A stretch of 64,000 bases of DNA from Ruegeria sp. AD91A (GTDB lineage Bacteria; Pseudomonadota; Alphaproteobacteria; Rhodobacterales; Rhodobacteraceae): contig NZ_CP031947.1 in NCBI RefSeq assembly GCF_003443535.1, positions 62,001 through 126,000 of the forward strand. The letters are read 5' to 3'. The notes beneath the pieces were generated by a model that searched no databases, was not told where the DNA came from, and saw only the letters and a list, made by a program, of their open reading frames with translations. Shown in pieces: positions 18,807 to 27,662 of this stretch. Position 1 is the stretch's first letter. Each line of letters starts with the position of its first letter. Position numbers and translations under genes: made by a program.

Positions 18807-19853
18807 TCAGCCCCCGATCCGCGCACCACTTCCAGCTTCGAAGAGGTGACAGATTTCTGTCGGCACCGAGAACGAGACCGTTTCGCCAATCTCGGCGCGG
18901 AATGCTTTGTCTGCTTTCACCGAAACCAGAGCTCCGCCTACCCGAACCGAGATCATGGTCGCGTCGCCCAGCAATTCCAGTGTATAGATCGGAGCGGTGA
19001 TCTGACCTTTCCCATCGGCAAGGCTGGCATCTTCCGCCCTGAAGCCCAGTGTCATTGGACCGTCTGGGGCATCCACTGGGATTTCGACATGTTCGGCACG
19101 GAACATTCCGCCTGAAACGTCGCCATCCATCAAGTTCATCGCGGGTGAACCAATGAAGCTGGCCACAAACGTGTTTGCCGGCATGTCATAGATTTCCGTG
19201 GGGCTGCCAACCTGCTGCACCACGCCCTGTTTCATCACCACAACGCGGTCGGCCAGTGTCATCGCTTCGATCTGGTCATGGGTCACATAGATCGTCGTCA
19301 CGGCCAGCTCGTGACTGAGGTTCTTGATCTGCGCCCGGGTGGAGACCCGCAGTTTGGCGTCAAGATTCGACAGCGGTTCGTCCATCAGGAACACATTTGG
19401 TTCGCGCACGATAGCACGGGCGAGCGCCACTCGCTGTCGCTGACCACCTGAGAGCTCGGCGGGTTTGCGATGTAGAAAATCGTCCAGCTCGACCATCGCG
19501 CTGGCGCGGCGTACCTTTTCGTCGTGGGTCGACGGGTCGATGCCGCGCACCTTCAGCGGAAAGCGGATGTTTTCATAGACGTTCATGTTGGGATAAAGCG
19601 CGTAGCTCTGGAACACCATCGCAACGTCGCGGTCCTTCGGCTCCAGATCGTTGATCACATTCCCATCGACCAGGATTTCGCCCTCGGTCACGTCCTCAAG
19701 CCCGGCGATCATCCGCATCGTCGTTGTCTTGCCGCAACCCGAGGGGCCGAGTAGGACCAGAAACTCGCGATCAGCAATGGTCAGGTCGAAATTGTGAACC
19801 CCCACGAATGAGCCCCATCGCTTGCCGACGTTCCGCAATTGAATTTCCGCCAT
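18807..19853 (-). CDS. ABC transporter ATP-binding protein, UgpC/MalK-like
   Basis: A 348-residue ATPase. Walker A GPSGCGKTT is near residue 36, the signature LSGGQRQRVALARA near 134, Walker B VFLMDEPLSNLDAKLR near 155 and the H-loop TIYVTHDQIEAMTL follow. The C-terminal 110 residues form the TOBE/regulatory domain of CUT1 ATPases (FIGSPAMNLMDG, LGFRAEDASL). It is the first gene of the minus-strand run, with ATG 19853 preceded by AGGGGG. The promoter region upstream holds two LacI-type palindromes. Unusually, the ATPase gene leads instead of following the permeases. Confidence 0.92.
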   Translation of the reverse strand: MAEIQLRNVGKRWGSFVGVHNFDLTIADREFLVLLGPSGCGKTTTMRMIAGLEDVTEGEILVDGNVINDLEPKDRDVAMVFQSYALYPNMNVYENIRFPLKVRGIDPSTHDEKVRRASAMVELDDFLHRKPAELSGGQRQRVALARAIVREPNVFLMDEPLSNLDAKLRVSTRAQIKNLSHELAVTTIYVTHDQIEAMTLADRVVVMKQGVVQQVGSPTEIYDMPANTFVASFIGSPAMNLMDGDVSGGMFRAEHVEIPVDAPDGPMTLGFRAEDASLADGKGQITAPIYTLELLGDATMISVRVGGALVSVKADKAFRAEIGETVSFSVPTEICHLFEAGSGARIGG

Positions 19854-19874
19854 GGTGCCCCCTGCAAGGAATCA

Positions 19875-19894
19875 TTTTGCATACGTTTGCAAAA
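19875..19894. promoter_or_regulatory. LacI-type operator O1
   Basis: TTTTGCATACGTTTGCAAAA is a near-perfect palindrome (9 of 10 positions pair) with the central CG typical of LacI-family operators. It lies directly downstream of a candidate minus-strand promoter for the ATPase gene, a position that fits repression. Confidence 0.7.
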
Positions 19895-19923
19895 CTGTAA
19901 TTCGCATGTACCAAATCAGGCAA
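19894..19923 (-). promoter_or_regulatory. Candidate minus-strand promoter of the transporter run
   Basis: Read on the minus strand: TTGCCT (19923-19918), an 18-nt spacer, then TACAGT (19899-19894), a plausible sigma70-type pair. It is sandwiched between the two LacI-type palindromes, so bound repressor would occlude or loop over it. The boxes are imperfect. Confidence 0.35.
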
Positions 19924-19928
19924 GACTT

Positions 19929-19948
19929 TTTTGCATGCGTATGCAAAA
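19929..19948. promoter_or_regulatory. LacI-type operator O2
   Basis: TTTTGCATGCGTATGCAAAA, a palindrome with 9 of 10 paired positions and central CG, differs from O1 at only two or three positions. The centres of O1 and O2 are 54 bp apart, about five helical turns, which would allow a looped repressor tetramer. O2 lies upstream of the divergent SnoaL-type gene D, so both transcription units are probably controlled together. Confidence 0.7.
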
Positions 19949-20005
19949 CTACAGGAAGAGTCCGACTCAAACTGGCTTGGCACCCCTCGCAACACTTTGA
20001 CTAAA

Positions 20006-21019
20006 ATGGTAAATACCGTGAACTTTCAGACAGAAAAAAAACTTGTCTCTGCGTTTCATACCGCAATGGACTCCGCAGCGGAGAAAGAAACTCCGAAGGT
20101 AATGAGCCAATTCTGCGCTTCAGAGTTGAAGTGGCGCGGCTTTCATCCGTTCAATGAAATCAACGGCGCCGAACAGGTTGCCCAGCAATTCTGGCAGCCG
20201 CTGAAGGGCAGTCTAGCTCACTTGCAGAACCGTGTGGATATTCTGTTTGCGGGGCAAAACGCGTTGCGCGGAGAGCCCGACGTTTGGGTTGTCGCCATGG
20301 GCCATTTGATGGGGCTGTTCGATCGACCGTGGTTAGGTATTCGCCCAAACGGCAAATTGGCGTTCCTGCGTTATTGCGCGTTTTACAAAGTAGCTGGTGA
20401 CAGAATTGTCGAAATCGCGATGTTCTTCGACATCCCGCACCTGATGGTCCAAGCTGGCCAGAACCCGTTCCCCCCTCAGACAGCAGCACATTTGGTGCAG
20501 CCCGGACCAAGGTCGCATGATGGATTGCTGCTTGATGAACAACCCGCAGACGAAGGCGAAAAGACACTGGCGGTCATCAACGCGATGATTGCGGATCTGG
20601 GCCGCTGGGACAGCGGACTGTCGCTGGAAGAAGAATTGGCGCGAACGTGGCACCAGGACATGATCTGGTGGGGCCCCGAAGGAATTGGCGCGACCTACAC
20701 GATAGAACGCTATGCCAGGCAACACTCCGGACCGTTTCGCGCCGCTTTCACAGATCGATCAAAGACCAATCACGTCTGCCGCCTGGCCGAAGGGCATTAC
20801 GGTGGCTTCTTTGGATGGCCCAACTTTACTGCTACGCCCACAGGGGGTTTCATGGGGATGCCAGCCACCGGAAAACCCGGTGAATTCAGGGTGATCGATA
20901 TCTATCGCCGCGTCGAAGACAAGCTGGCCGAAAACTGGATATTCATCGACTTGCTGCATTTCTGGAAAGGGCAAGGTGTAGACATTCTGGCGCGCACCAC
21001 CGGGATTGAAGCATCATGA
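20006..21019 (+). CDS. Two-domain SnoaL/NTF2-like protein D
   Basis: A 337-residue protein from ATG 20006. A TTG at 19931 lies inside operator O2 and is rejected as a start; GTG 20018 and ATG 20066 remain possible because no clear Shine-Dalgarno is visible. It has two SnoaL-type domains: domain 1 ends DRIVEIAMFFDIPHLMVQ, and domain 2 runs WHQDMIWWGPEGIGA, FRAAFTDRSK, ENWIFIDLLHFW, GVDILAR. These landmarks match proteins B and C encoded on the other strand. The stop overlaps the start of the lactonase-like gene (ATGA), so the two are co-translated. Probable enzyme of the same pathway; activity unknown. Confidence 0.78.
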   Translation: MVNTVNFQTEKKLVSAFHTAMDSAAEKETPKVMSQFCASELKWRGFHPFNEINGAEQVAQQFWQPLKGSLAHLQNRVDILFAGQNALRGEPDVWVVAMGHLMGLFDRPWLGIRPNGKLAFLRYCAFYKVAGDRIVEIAMFFDIPHLMVQAGQNPFPPQTAAHLVQPGPRSHDGLLLDEQPADEGEKTLAVINAMIADLGRWDSGLSLEEELARTWHQDMIWWGPEGIGATYTIERYARQHSGPFRAAFTDRSKTNHVCRLAEGHYGGFFGWPNFTATPTGGFMGMPATGKPGEFRVIDIYRRVEDKLAENWIFIDLLHFWKGQGVDILARTTGIEAS

Positions 21020-21888
21020 GGATAGATGCGCATCACCACCTGTGGGACCTTTCGGCCGTGAACTACCCCTGGCTTATGGAGAAAGGTACAGTTCGGTTTT
21101 TCGGCGACCCGTCTTCCATCCAGCGGGACTATATGCTCCCGGAGTTTCGCGCAGACGCCATAGCCATGGGGTTCAGCGCTTCGGTACATATTCAGGTCGG
21201 TGCTGCTGACCCCTGGGCCGAGGCGCAGTGGGTACAATCCGTTGCCGACCAGTTCCCGGACTGGCCGTTGGTGCAAGTGGCATTCTGCGATCTGACCTCT
21301 GATGATCTGGATGCACAGCTAGACCGTCTTCAAACCCTGCCTTCGGTGCGCGGCGTTCGTCAGATTATTGGCCGCGCTCCGGGTGAAGACGCCTCAACTG
21401 GCACGAACGCGCTACTTGAAGACCCAAAGTTCTTGACTGGTTTGAAGCAACTAGGCACCCGGGGGCTGTCCTTTGATCTTCAACTGCTGCCAGAGCTGAT
21501 GGGTCAAACCGCGAATGTCCTCGCACAGGCCCCGGAAACCCGGATCGCACTCTGCCACGCAGGTTCGCCGTACGATCGGACTCCGCAAGGTTTGCGAGTG
21601 TGGGCAGATGAATTGACGGCATTGTCAAGCCTGCCACAAATCTGTTGCAAACTCTCCGGCCTCGGAATGTTCGACCACAACTGGAACGCTGAAAGCGTCT
21701 CGCCGATCGTTTCAACCTGCTTGTCACAGTTCGGCGCCGATCGCTGCATGTTCGGATCGAACTTCCCGGTCGACAGCCTTGCCTCAACTTACAAAGAAGT
21801 CGTTTCCCGACACGAGGAACTCATCCCGGAGTCGATGCTGGACGACGTATTTCGCGGCACATCAGAACGTTTCTATCGCATTGAATAG
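21016..21888 (+). CDS. Amidohydrolase family protein, COG3618-type lactonase
   Basis: A 290-residue TIM-barrel hydrolase. It begins with the metal-binding DAHHHLWDL, has GVRQIIGR in the middle, CHAGSP for a further His ligand, KLSGLGMF, and the late Asp region MFGSNFPVDS. This pattern is that of the COG3618 group that includes L-fucono-1,5-lactonase and sulfomuconolactone hydrolase; these use a single metal or none. In context (sugar-type importer and SDR) hydrolysis of a sugar-acid lactone is the simplest reading. It is the last gene of the short divergent unit. Confidence 0.83.
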   Translation: MRIDAHHHLWDLSAVNYPWLMEKGTVRFFGDPSSIQRDYMLPEFRADAIAMGFSASVHIQVGAADPWAEAQWVQSVADQFPDWPLVQVAFCDLTSDDLDAQLDRLQTLPSVRGVRQIIGRAPGEDASTGTNALLEDPKFLTGLKQLGTRGLSFDLQLLPELMGQTANVLAQAPETRIALCHAGSPYDRTPQGLRVWADELTALSSLPQICCKLSGLGMFDHNWNAESVSPIVSTCLSQFGADRCMFGSNFPVDSLASTYKEVVSRHEELIPESMLDDVFRGTSERFYRIE

Positions 21889-21934
21889 CGGCGGCACATA
21901 CAAGCCAGCATACCTGCGCCGTTTTACTGAGACT

Positions 21935-21962
21935 GCATGGCAAACCCGGCGAAAGGCCATGC
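21935..21962. terminator. Hairpin between converging genes
   Basis: GCATGGC (21935-21941) and GCCATGC (21956-21962) form a perfect 7-bp stem between the converging lactonase and acyltransferase-fold genes. There is no T-tract on either side; a further short stem CCTGC/GCAGG follows near 21974. It may help end both transcripts. Confidence 0.3.
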
Positions 21963-22014
21963 GCATGAAAGCTCCTGCACGCAGGCTTTAAAGCTGACTG
22001 GCAGGCCCGCACCT

Positions 22015-23052
22015 TCATGTCACCTGTTTCCTCTGATCCTCCATTCCCATTGAGCACAGAATCGGACTGCTGTTTTGGCGAGACTGAAACGTGGACTTGT
22101 CCGACAGTCCGGACCAATTGGTCCGGATCAGGCTTTGTGCGACGGCACCGCCCAGTGTGGTGCCAGGACCGGTCACAATGAACAGATCCGGTGCGAACTC
22201 GTGCGCGGCCTGCGCTATGGCATGGGTGAAATCATAAGTCTCGGTCACTTGATGGCCCAGGGTGTAATCCCAAAGCGCATTCAGGTCGCAAGCTCCGGGC
22301 CACCATATCCGGCAACGACCGTCGATCAGGGGTAGGTCCGGTTGCCGAAACAAGCCAGCGCCCAGTTGCGTGCGGCTTTGCGCCGAGACCGGAGCCTGAA
22401 GATGCGAATGGAACCCGGCATGGTTGGCCAATCGCATGGGAAAACGTTCCTGAACCACAGGTACGGCCTTTTCGAACACATCCAAACCGGCGTCGTCGCC
22501 TGCAAGTACCAACATGCCGCCCAGATCAATCGACAGGGTCAGCGTTGCATCGGTTCGGTCAATGTCATCCACCAAGGCAAGCAGCTCTGCCTTGCGGGCC
22601 TGATCAGGACGCCAGTCGGAATCCATGAAAGGATAGATCAATTGGCCACCGATCATGTTTTCCTGCATCAGAGTGCCCATGGTGTTGACCACCTCGAACC
22701 CTCCTTCGGCTGATAGCGCACCGCCGCAGGCCAGCGCCGAATACCAGCCCATCGAATTTCCCGTCACCGCAACCACTTCGATTCTGTCAGGATTGATGGC
22801 GCGGAAATCGCCCAGAGTAGCGGCGTAGATCAGGGCGGATGCATTGTCGCCTCGCGTGTGCTTGGCCATGGAATATCGTGCGGCACCGTCCAGTTCGCTG
22901 AGGGTGTCTTGCCCCTGCGCGCGCCGCATGTCATCAAAGCGCGCCAGAAGGGCCTTGTCGCTGAATTGCCGACCCAGAACACCCAGTTCGGGCTTGTTAT
23001 AGGTACCTCGGCCGGGGCAGATGACGACGGCAGTTTGTTTGGCGGAACTCAT
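22015..23052 (-). CDS. Acyltransferase-fold protein (FabD/malonyltransferase-like)
   Basis: A 345-residue protein related to ACP S-malonyltransferase. The Ser nucleophile motif is altered from GHSxGE to GNSMGWYSAL, so the Ser remains but the neighbouring His is Asn and the Glu is Trp. A late His suited to the catalytic dyad is in LANHAGFHSHL. A Gly-rich ending (FIVTGPGTTLGGAVAQ) matches the FabD C-terminal part. Its ATG overlaps the stop of the E1 gene (ATGA), so it is the last gene of the aminotransferase-GcdH-E1 operon. An acyl transfer role coupled to the E1 product is inferred; no acyl carrier protein or E2 gene is present nearby. Confidence 0.72.
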   Translation of the reverse strand: MSSAKQTAVVICPGRGTYNKPELGVLGRQFSDKALLARFDDMRRAQGQDTLSELDGAARYSMAKHTRGDNASALIYAATLGDFRAINPDRIEVVAVTGNSMGWYSALACGGALSAEGGFEVVNTMGTLMQENMIGGQLIYPFMDSDWRPDQARKAELLALVDDIDRTDATLTLSIDLGGMLVLAGDDAGLDVFEKAVPVVQERFPMRLANHAGFHSHLQAPVSAQSRTQLGAGLFRQPDLPLIDGRCRIWWPGACDLNALWDYTLGHQVTETYDFTHAIAQAAHEFAPDLFIVTGPGTTLGGAVAQSLIRTNWSGLSDKSTFQSRQNSSPILCSMGMEDQRKQVT

Positions 23053-25238
23053 TTGCCGGCCTCCATCAAGGATCGCGCGGCTGCTTCGATGCTTTCTTTC
23101 GATGGCATGGTTGCAGCATAGGCCGGGCCGGTGGCAATAAAGCTGTCTTCGGCGGTAATTCGGGCCAGCGGCACATCGGTGGTTTCGTGGAAATGCGCCA
23201 TGAGAGCTTCGGCCACACCGCCATGATGACGGGTTTCGTCTACAATCAGGATGCGTTTGGCCCCGGTCACGGCCTGTGTCAGTGCCGCTTTGGGTAATGG
23301 GGACAACCAGCGCATATCAACGATCCGGGTTTTGATCCCGTCAGCCTGCAACGCTTGGCGTGCCTGATGGCTGAGATAGACGCCATTCCCAAATGTGACA
23401 ATTGCAAGATCGTTGCCGGCACCCTCCACACCTACCTCGCCGAAGCCGATCTTTTCAGAAGGGTCGGGATAGGTTTGCATCCAGCCGCCGTCTCCGGCCT
23501 CGTGCAGGTCCCGCATCGGGTAAAGCGCGATGGGTTCGAGGAAAACGACCAGCCGCTGTTCTTCACGCGCGAGGCGCACGCATTCACGCAGCATCCGCGC
23601 GGCGTCGGCACCGTTCGACGGGCAGGCCAGGATCAGGCCCGGAATGTCGCGTAATACAGCAACCGAGTTGTCGTTGTGGAAATGTCCGCCAAACCCTTTT
23701 TGATACCCCAGTCCGGCAATGCGCACGACCATCGGGTTGGTGTATTGACCGTTCGAGAAAAAGGGCAGGGTGGCGGCCTCACCTCGCAGCTGATCCTCGG
23801 CATTGTGAAGATAGGCCAGAAACTGGATTTCCGGCATTGGCGTGAACCCGTTCTGAGCCATGCCGATCGCCAGGCCCAGGATCGACTGTTCGTCCAGCAA
23901 CGTGTCGATCATCCGATCAGGGCCAAACCGTGTTTGCAGCTTTTGGGTCACGCCGTAAACGCCGCCCTTGCGCCCGACATCTTCCCCCATCATGACGATC
24001 TCGCCATGTTCCAGCATCAGATCGGTCAGTGCCCAGTTGATCAATCGCGACATGATCTGCGGTTCGGAATGTGCCTTGAGGTCGCTGCCGAACACCTCGG
24101 TCCGACGCTCGGGTGCTGGGCCATTGGTTGGTGCGCAGGGGCGCGCGGGCGGGATCAGGCTGGCCATCACCTCTTTGGCATGTTGCAGGCGAGGGCGAGT
24201 GACTGCCTGATCGGCCACGCGGGCAACCCGGGCGCAGGTATCATTATAGACGCCTAGCGCCTGTTCCGGGCTCATCGCGCCGAACTGATCCAACAGGCGC
24301 ACGGAATGCAGCAGCGGGTCGTTGGCCTCTTCGGCCTCAACCTCGGCCTTTGGCATATATGTGGTTGGCATATCGGCCCCGGCGTGACCGTACAGACGAA
24401 CAGTCCGAACATGCAGAAAGGCGGGTTTCTTTCGGCTGCGCACATAGTCGGCCGCCTGTTGCGCAACGTGGTAGGAGTCAAACATGTCCAACCCGTCGCA
24501 CGAGAAATACTTTAGGCCGGGGCGACCCGAGAAAGTGGCCGCGATCCAGCCTTTCGGCGTTTTGGTCGAGATACCGATTCCGTTGTCTTCACAGCAGAAC
24601 AGCAGGGGCAGGGGTACTGACTGGAAAGACGTCCACTGCGCTGTGTTGAACGCACCTTGTGCGGTGGAATGGTTGGCCGAGGCATCACCGAAGGAACAGA
24701 AGACGATGGCGTCGTCCGGCATATCTGCATGTTCCGGACGGCGACGACGCGCTGCGCTAATGCCATACGCCGCGCCAACCGCCTTGGGAAGGTGGCTGGC
24801 GATGGTCGAGGTCTGCGGTGGAATGCACAGCGCTTTTGATCCCAGAACCTTGTGGCGCCCGCCACTGATCGGGTCTTCGGAGGACGAGGCAAAGGACAGC
24901 AGAATGTCCCATGTCGGGCTTTGACCCGGCACCTGATCCGAGCGGGCAATCTGGAATGCCGCATCGCGGTAGTGCAGGAAGGCCGGATCAGTCGGGCGCA
25001 GGGCTGCGGCAACAGCCGCCATGCCCTCATGCCCGGACGACCCGATCGTGTAGAACCCCTTACCCGCCTTCTGCATCGCTCGGCTTTGCTGGTCGAGCGC
25101 CCGGCTCAGGCATTGCGCCCTGAAAAGCGCAACGGCTTCTGGGCCGGTCAGAGGACCTGACGGAGCGGTCCCTTCAGGAAAGTCCAGCGCTGCAACCCGG
25201 CGCAGGAAATTGTCATGCACGATTGCGGCGCGATCCAT
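23049..25238 (-). CDS. Fused alpha-beta E1 subunit of a branched-chain-type 2-oxoacid dehydrogenase
   Basis: A 729-residue protein. Residues about 1-360 match E1 alpha, with the TPP motif GDASANHST ending CCEDNGIGIS. Residues about 395-729 match E1 beta (GEDVGRKGGVYGVT, DTLLDEQSILGLAIGMAQNG, FGGHFHNDNSV, YLSHQARQAL). E1 decarboxylates a 2-oxoacid using thiamine diphosphate and normally passes the acyl group to a lipoylated E2. No E2 or E3 gene is in the operon. It lies 11 nt after the glutaryl-CoA dehydrogenase gene and overlaps the acyltransferase-fold gene. With an aminotransferase and GcdH in the operon, 2-oxoadipate is one possible substrate, but this is inference. Confidence 0.85.
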   Translation of the reverse strand: MDRAAIVHDNFLRRVAALDFPEGTAPSGPLTGPEAVALFRAQCLSRALDQQSRAMQKAGKGFYTIGSSGHEGMAAVAAALRPTDPAFLHYRDAAFQIARSDQVPGQSPTWDILLSFASSSEDPISGGRHKVLGSKALCIPPQTSTIASHLPKAVGAAYGISAARRRRPEHADMPDDAIVFCSFGDASANHSTAQGAFNTAQWTSFQSVPLPLLFCCEDNGIGISTKTPKGWIAATFSGRPGLKYFSCDGLDMFDSYHVAQQAADYVRSRKKPAFLHVRTVRLYGHAGADMPTTYMPKAEVEAEEANDPLLHSVRLLDQFGAMSPEQALGVYNDTCARVARVADQAVTRPRLQHAKEVMASLIPPARPCAPTNGPAPERRTEVFGSDLKAHSEPQIMSRLINWALTDLMLEHGEIVMMGEDVGRKGGVYGVTQKLQTRFGPDRMIDTLLDEQSILGLAIGMAQNGFTPMPEIQFLAYLHNAEDQLRGEAATLPFFSNGQYTNPMVVRIAGLGYQKGFGGHFHNDNSVAVLRDIPGLILACPSNGADAARMLRECVRLAREEQRLVVFLEPIALYPMRDLHEAGDGGWMQTYPDPSEKIGFGEVGVEGAGNDLAIVTFGNGVYLSHQARQALQADGIKTRIVDMRWLSPLPKAALTQAVTGAKRILIVDETRHHGGVAEALMAHFHETTDVPLARITAEDSFIATGPAYAATMPSKESIEAAARSLMEAGK

Positions 25239-25249
25239 GTCAGATGTCC

Positions 25250-26452
25250 TTAGGCGAAGGCTTGCAGACCTGTCTGCGCACGACCTAGGATCAGGGCATG
25301 CACGTCATGGGTGCCTTCATAGGTGTTGACGGTTTCAAGGTTCACCATGTGACGGATCACGTGGAAGTCCTGACTGATCCCGTTGCCACCATGCATATCG
25401 CGGGCATGACGGGCGATCTCAAGCGCCTTGCCGCAATTGTTTCGTTTGATCAGGCTGACCATCTCGGGCGCGGCGCGGGCTTCGTCCATCAGGCGACCCA
25501 CGCGCAGCGCGGCTTGCAGGCCCAGCGTGATCTCGGTCTGCATGTTGGCAAGCTTCAGTTGAAACAGTTGTGTCTGCGCCAGCGGACGGCCGAACTGTTT
25601 ACGGTCCAACCCATATTGCCGGGCCGCGTGCCAGCACGCCTCGGCTGCGCCCATCGACCCCCAGGCAATGCCGTAACGCGCACGGTTCAGACAGCCGAAT
25701 GGGCCTTTCAGACCTTCGACATTGGGCAGCAGGGCGTCTTCGCTTACCTCGACATTGTTCATCACGATCTCACCGGTGATCGAGGCGCGCAGAGACAGCT
25801 TGCCTTCGATCTTGGGGGCCGACAATCCAGCCGTTCCCTTATCCAGAACAAAGCCTTTGATCTTGCCGCCATGCGCCTCGGATTTGGCCCAAACGACGAA
25901 CACATCCGCGATCGGGGCATTCGAGATCCACATTTTCGACCCGTTCAGCACATAGCCGCCCTCGGTTTTCCTTGCGATTGTCTTCATCGAGCCGGGGTCC
26001 GAACCGGCATCGGGTTCAGTCAGCCCAAAACAGCCGATATATTCGCCGCTTGCCAGTTTCGGCAGGTATTTCGTGCGCTGATCTTCGGTGCCGTAGGCGT
26101 AAATCGGATACATCACCAGGCTGGATTGCACCGACATCATTGACCGGTAGCCGCTGTCCACACGCTCGACCTCGCGCGCGACCAGACCATAGGTCACATA
26201 GCTGGACCCAATACCGCCATATTCCTCGGGAATGGTTGTTCCCAGCAACCCCATCTCGCCCATCTCGCGAAAGATGGCTGGGTCGGTTTCTTCATTGGCA
26301 AACGCGGCAGTTACCCGAGGCAGCAGCTTATCCTGCGCGTAGGCATGTGCAGCGTCACGAACCATGCGTTCGTCTTCGGCCAACTGGTCTTCCATCAGGA
26401 ACGGGTCGTCCCAGGTGAAGGGACCGAGATGCGGGGCAGATTGAGGTTTCAT
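25250..26452 (-). CDS. gcdH: Glutaryl-CoA dehydrogenase (acyl-CoA dehydrogenase family)
   Basis: A 400-residue flavoprotein from ATG 26452, which overlaps the aminotransferase stop by ATGA; a long upstream extension of the frame is not coding. Characteristic segments are [51 protein letters not shown], and the C-terminal [18 protein letters not shown] that contains the catalytic Glu of the glutaryl-CoA dehydrogenase group. The enzyme oxidises and decarboxylates glutaryl-CoA to crotonyl-CoA in lysine, hydroxylysine and tryptophan breakdown, passing electrons to ETF. Operon partners (aminotransferase, E1) suggest an upstream 2-aminoadipate/2-oxoadipate route. Confidence 0.88.
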   Translation of the reverse strand: MKPQSAPHLGPFTWDDPFLMEDQLAEDERMVRDAAHAYAQDKLLPRVTAAFANEETDPAIFREMGEMGLLGTTIPEEYGGIGSSYVTYGLVAREVERVDSGYRSMMSVQSSLVMYPIYAYGTEDQRTKYLPKLASGEYIGCFGLTEPDAGSDPGSMKTIARKTEGGYVLNGSKMWISNAPIADVFVVWAKSEAHGGKIKGFVLDKGTAGLSAPKIEGKLSLRASITGEIVMNNVEVSEDALLPNVEGLKGPFGCLNRARYGIAWGSMGAAEACWHAARQYGLDRKQFGRPLAQTQLFQLKLANMQTEITLGLQAALRVGRLMDEARAAPEMVSLIKRNNCGKALEIARHARDMHGGNGISQDFHVIRHMVNLETVNTYEGTHDVHALILGRAQTGLQAFA

Positions 26453-27624
26453 GCAAGTTTCCTTTCCACAGCGGTTTTCAGACGTGCAAGGCCCGCTGCA
26501 ATTGTATCTTCGGCATAAGCGAACGACAGGCGAAGATGGCCCGGCATCCCAAAGGCGCGGCCGGGCACCAGGGCAACGCCGGCATCTTCCAGCAACCACG
26601 TGCAGAATTCCGCGTCGCTGTCAAATGGCCCGCCTTGTTCCTTCAGCAAATCAGTGCAGGACGGAAAGGCATAAAACGCCCCGTCCGGTGCTGAACAGCG
26701 CAATCCGGGCACCGCGTTCAACCCGTCTACGACCAGGTCTCGGCGAGTGGCAAAGAGGGCGCGACGCTCCTCCAGCAACCCGGGTTCGCAAGTGATCGCG
26801 GCCAGCGAGGCCCATTGTGAGATTGAGCATGCCCCCGATGTGACCTGTCCCTGTACAGCGACCATGGCTCTGATCAGATCGGTCGGTCCGATACCCCAGC
26901 CAATGCGCCATCCGGTCATTGACCAGGCTTTGGCCACACCGTTGACGATCAGCACGCGATTGGTCAGCGCCGGGGCGGCCTTGGCCACTGAAGCGAAAGG
27001 CACATAGCTGAGATGGCGGTAAATCTCATCCGCCAGAATCCAGACGTGAGTGTGGCGTTCCAACACCTCGAAAAGTCCTGAAATTTCTGCTTTTGAGTAA
27101 ATCGAGCCTGACGGGTTCGAGGGCGAATTCAGCATCAGCCAGCGCGTGCGCGGTGTGATGGCGGCCTCCAATTGTTCAGGCAGCAGTTTGAAGCCTTGCT
27201 CCATCGGGCAAGGCAAAACCACCGGCACCCCTCCTGCCATGCGGACAATATCGGAATAACTCGTCCAATAGGGTGCAGGCATGATGACTTCGTCGCCGGG
27301 GTTAAGGCTGGCCAGCATCGCATTTGCGATTACCTGTTTAGCGCCTGTTGAAACGATGACCTGAGTCATCTCGGCGCCCGCTTGTCGGGCGATTTCCGCG
27401 CGCAGTGCAGGCACACCGGCAGTGGGTGGATATTTGGTTTTACCTTCCAGTGCCGCTGAATGCGCAGCTTCGACCACATAAGGCGGTGTAGGCAGGTCCG
27501 GTTCGCCGGTTGACAGTGCCAGAACATCGCGCCCTTCAGCGCGCAGGCGGGCGGCGGCCTCTGAGATCTGGACGATTTCCGACAATTCGATACCGTTCAA
27601 CCGGTCAGCGCGCTGGAACATCAT
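26449..27624 (-). CDS. Class I/II PLP-dependent aminotransferase (AspC-like)
   Basis: A 391-residue fold type I aminotransferase. Visible landmarks are [10 protein letters not shown], the substrate/cofactor segment [29 protein letters not shown], and the PLP-Lys in [16 protein letters not shown]. The C-terminal RLSFAYAED contributes the carboxylate-binding Arg. It is the first gene of a four-gene minus-strand operon and divergent from a LysR gene. It would convert an amino acid into the 2-oxoacid used by the E1 protein; aromatic, aspartate or 2-aminoadipate specificity cannot be separated by eye. Confidence 0.87.
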   Translation of the reverse strand: MMFQRADRLNGIELSEIVQISEAAARLRAEGRDVLALSTGEPDLPTPPYVVEAAHSAALEGKTKYPPTAGVPALRAEIARQAGAEMTQVIVSTGAKQVIANAMLASLNPGDEVIMPAPYWTSYSDIVRMAGGVPVVLPCPMEQGFKLLPEQLEAAITPRTRWLMLNSPSNPSGSIYSKAEISGLFEVLERHTHVWILADEIYRHLSYVPFASVAKAAPALTNRVLIVNGVAKAWSMTGWRIGWGIGPTDLIRAMVAVQGQVTSGACSISQWASLAAITCEPGLLEERRALFATRRDLVVDGLNAVPGLRCSAPDGAFYAFPSCTDLLKEQGGPFDSDAEFCTWLLEDAGVALVPGRAFGMPGHLRLSFAYAEDTIAAGLARLKTAVERKLA

Positions 27625-27662
27625 GAAACTTTCTCTGCAGATGAGTTTGGTTTTAGCCAGAA

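Noticed and set aside
19931..20005. TTG start for SnoaL protein D at 19931
   Set aside because: The codon lies inside the LacI-type palindrome O2 and the added residues do not match protein B.
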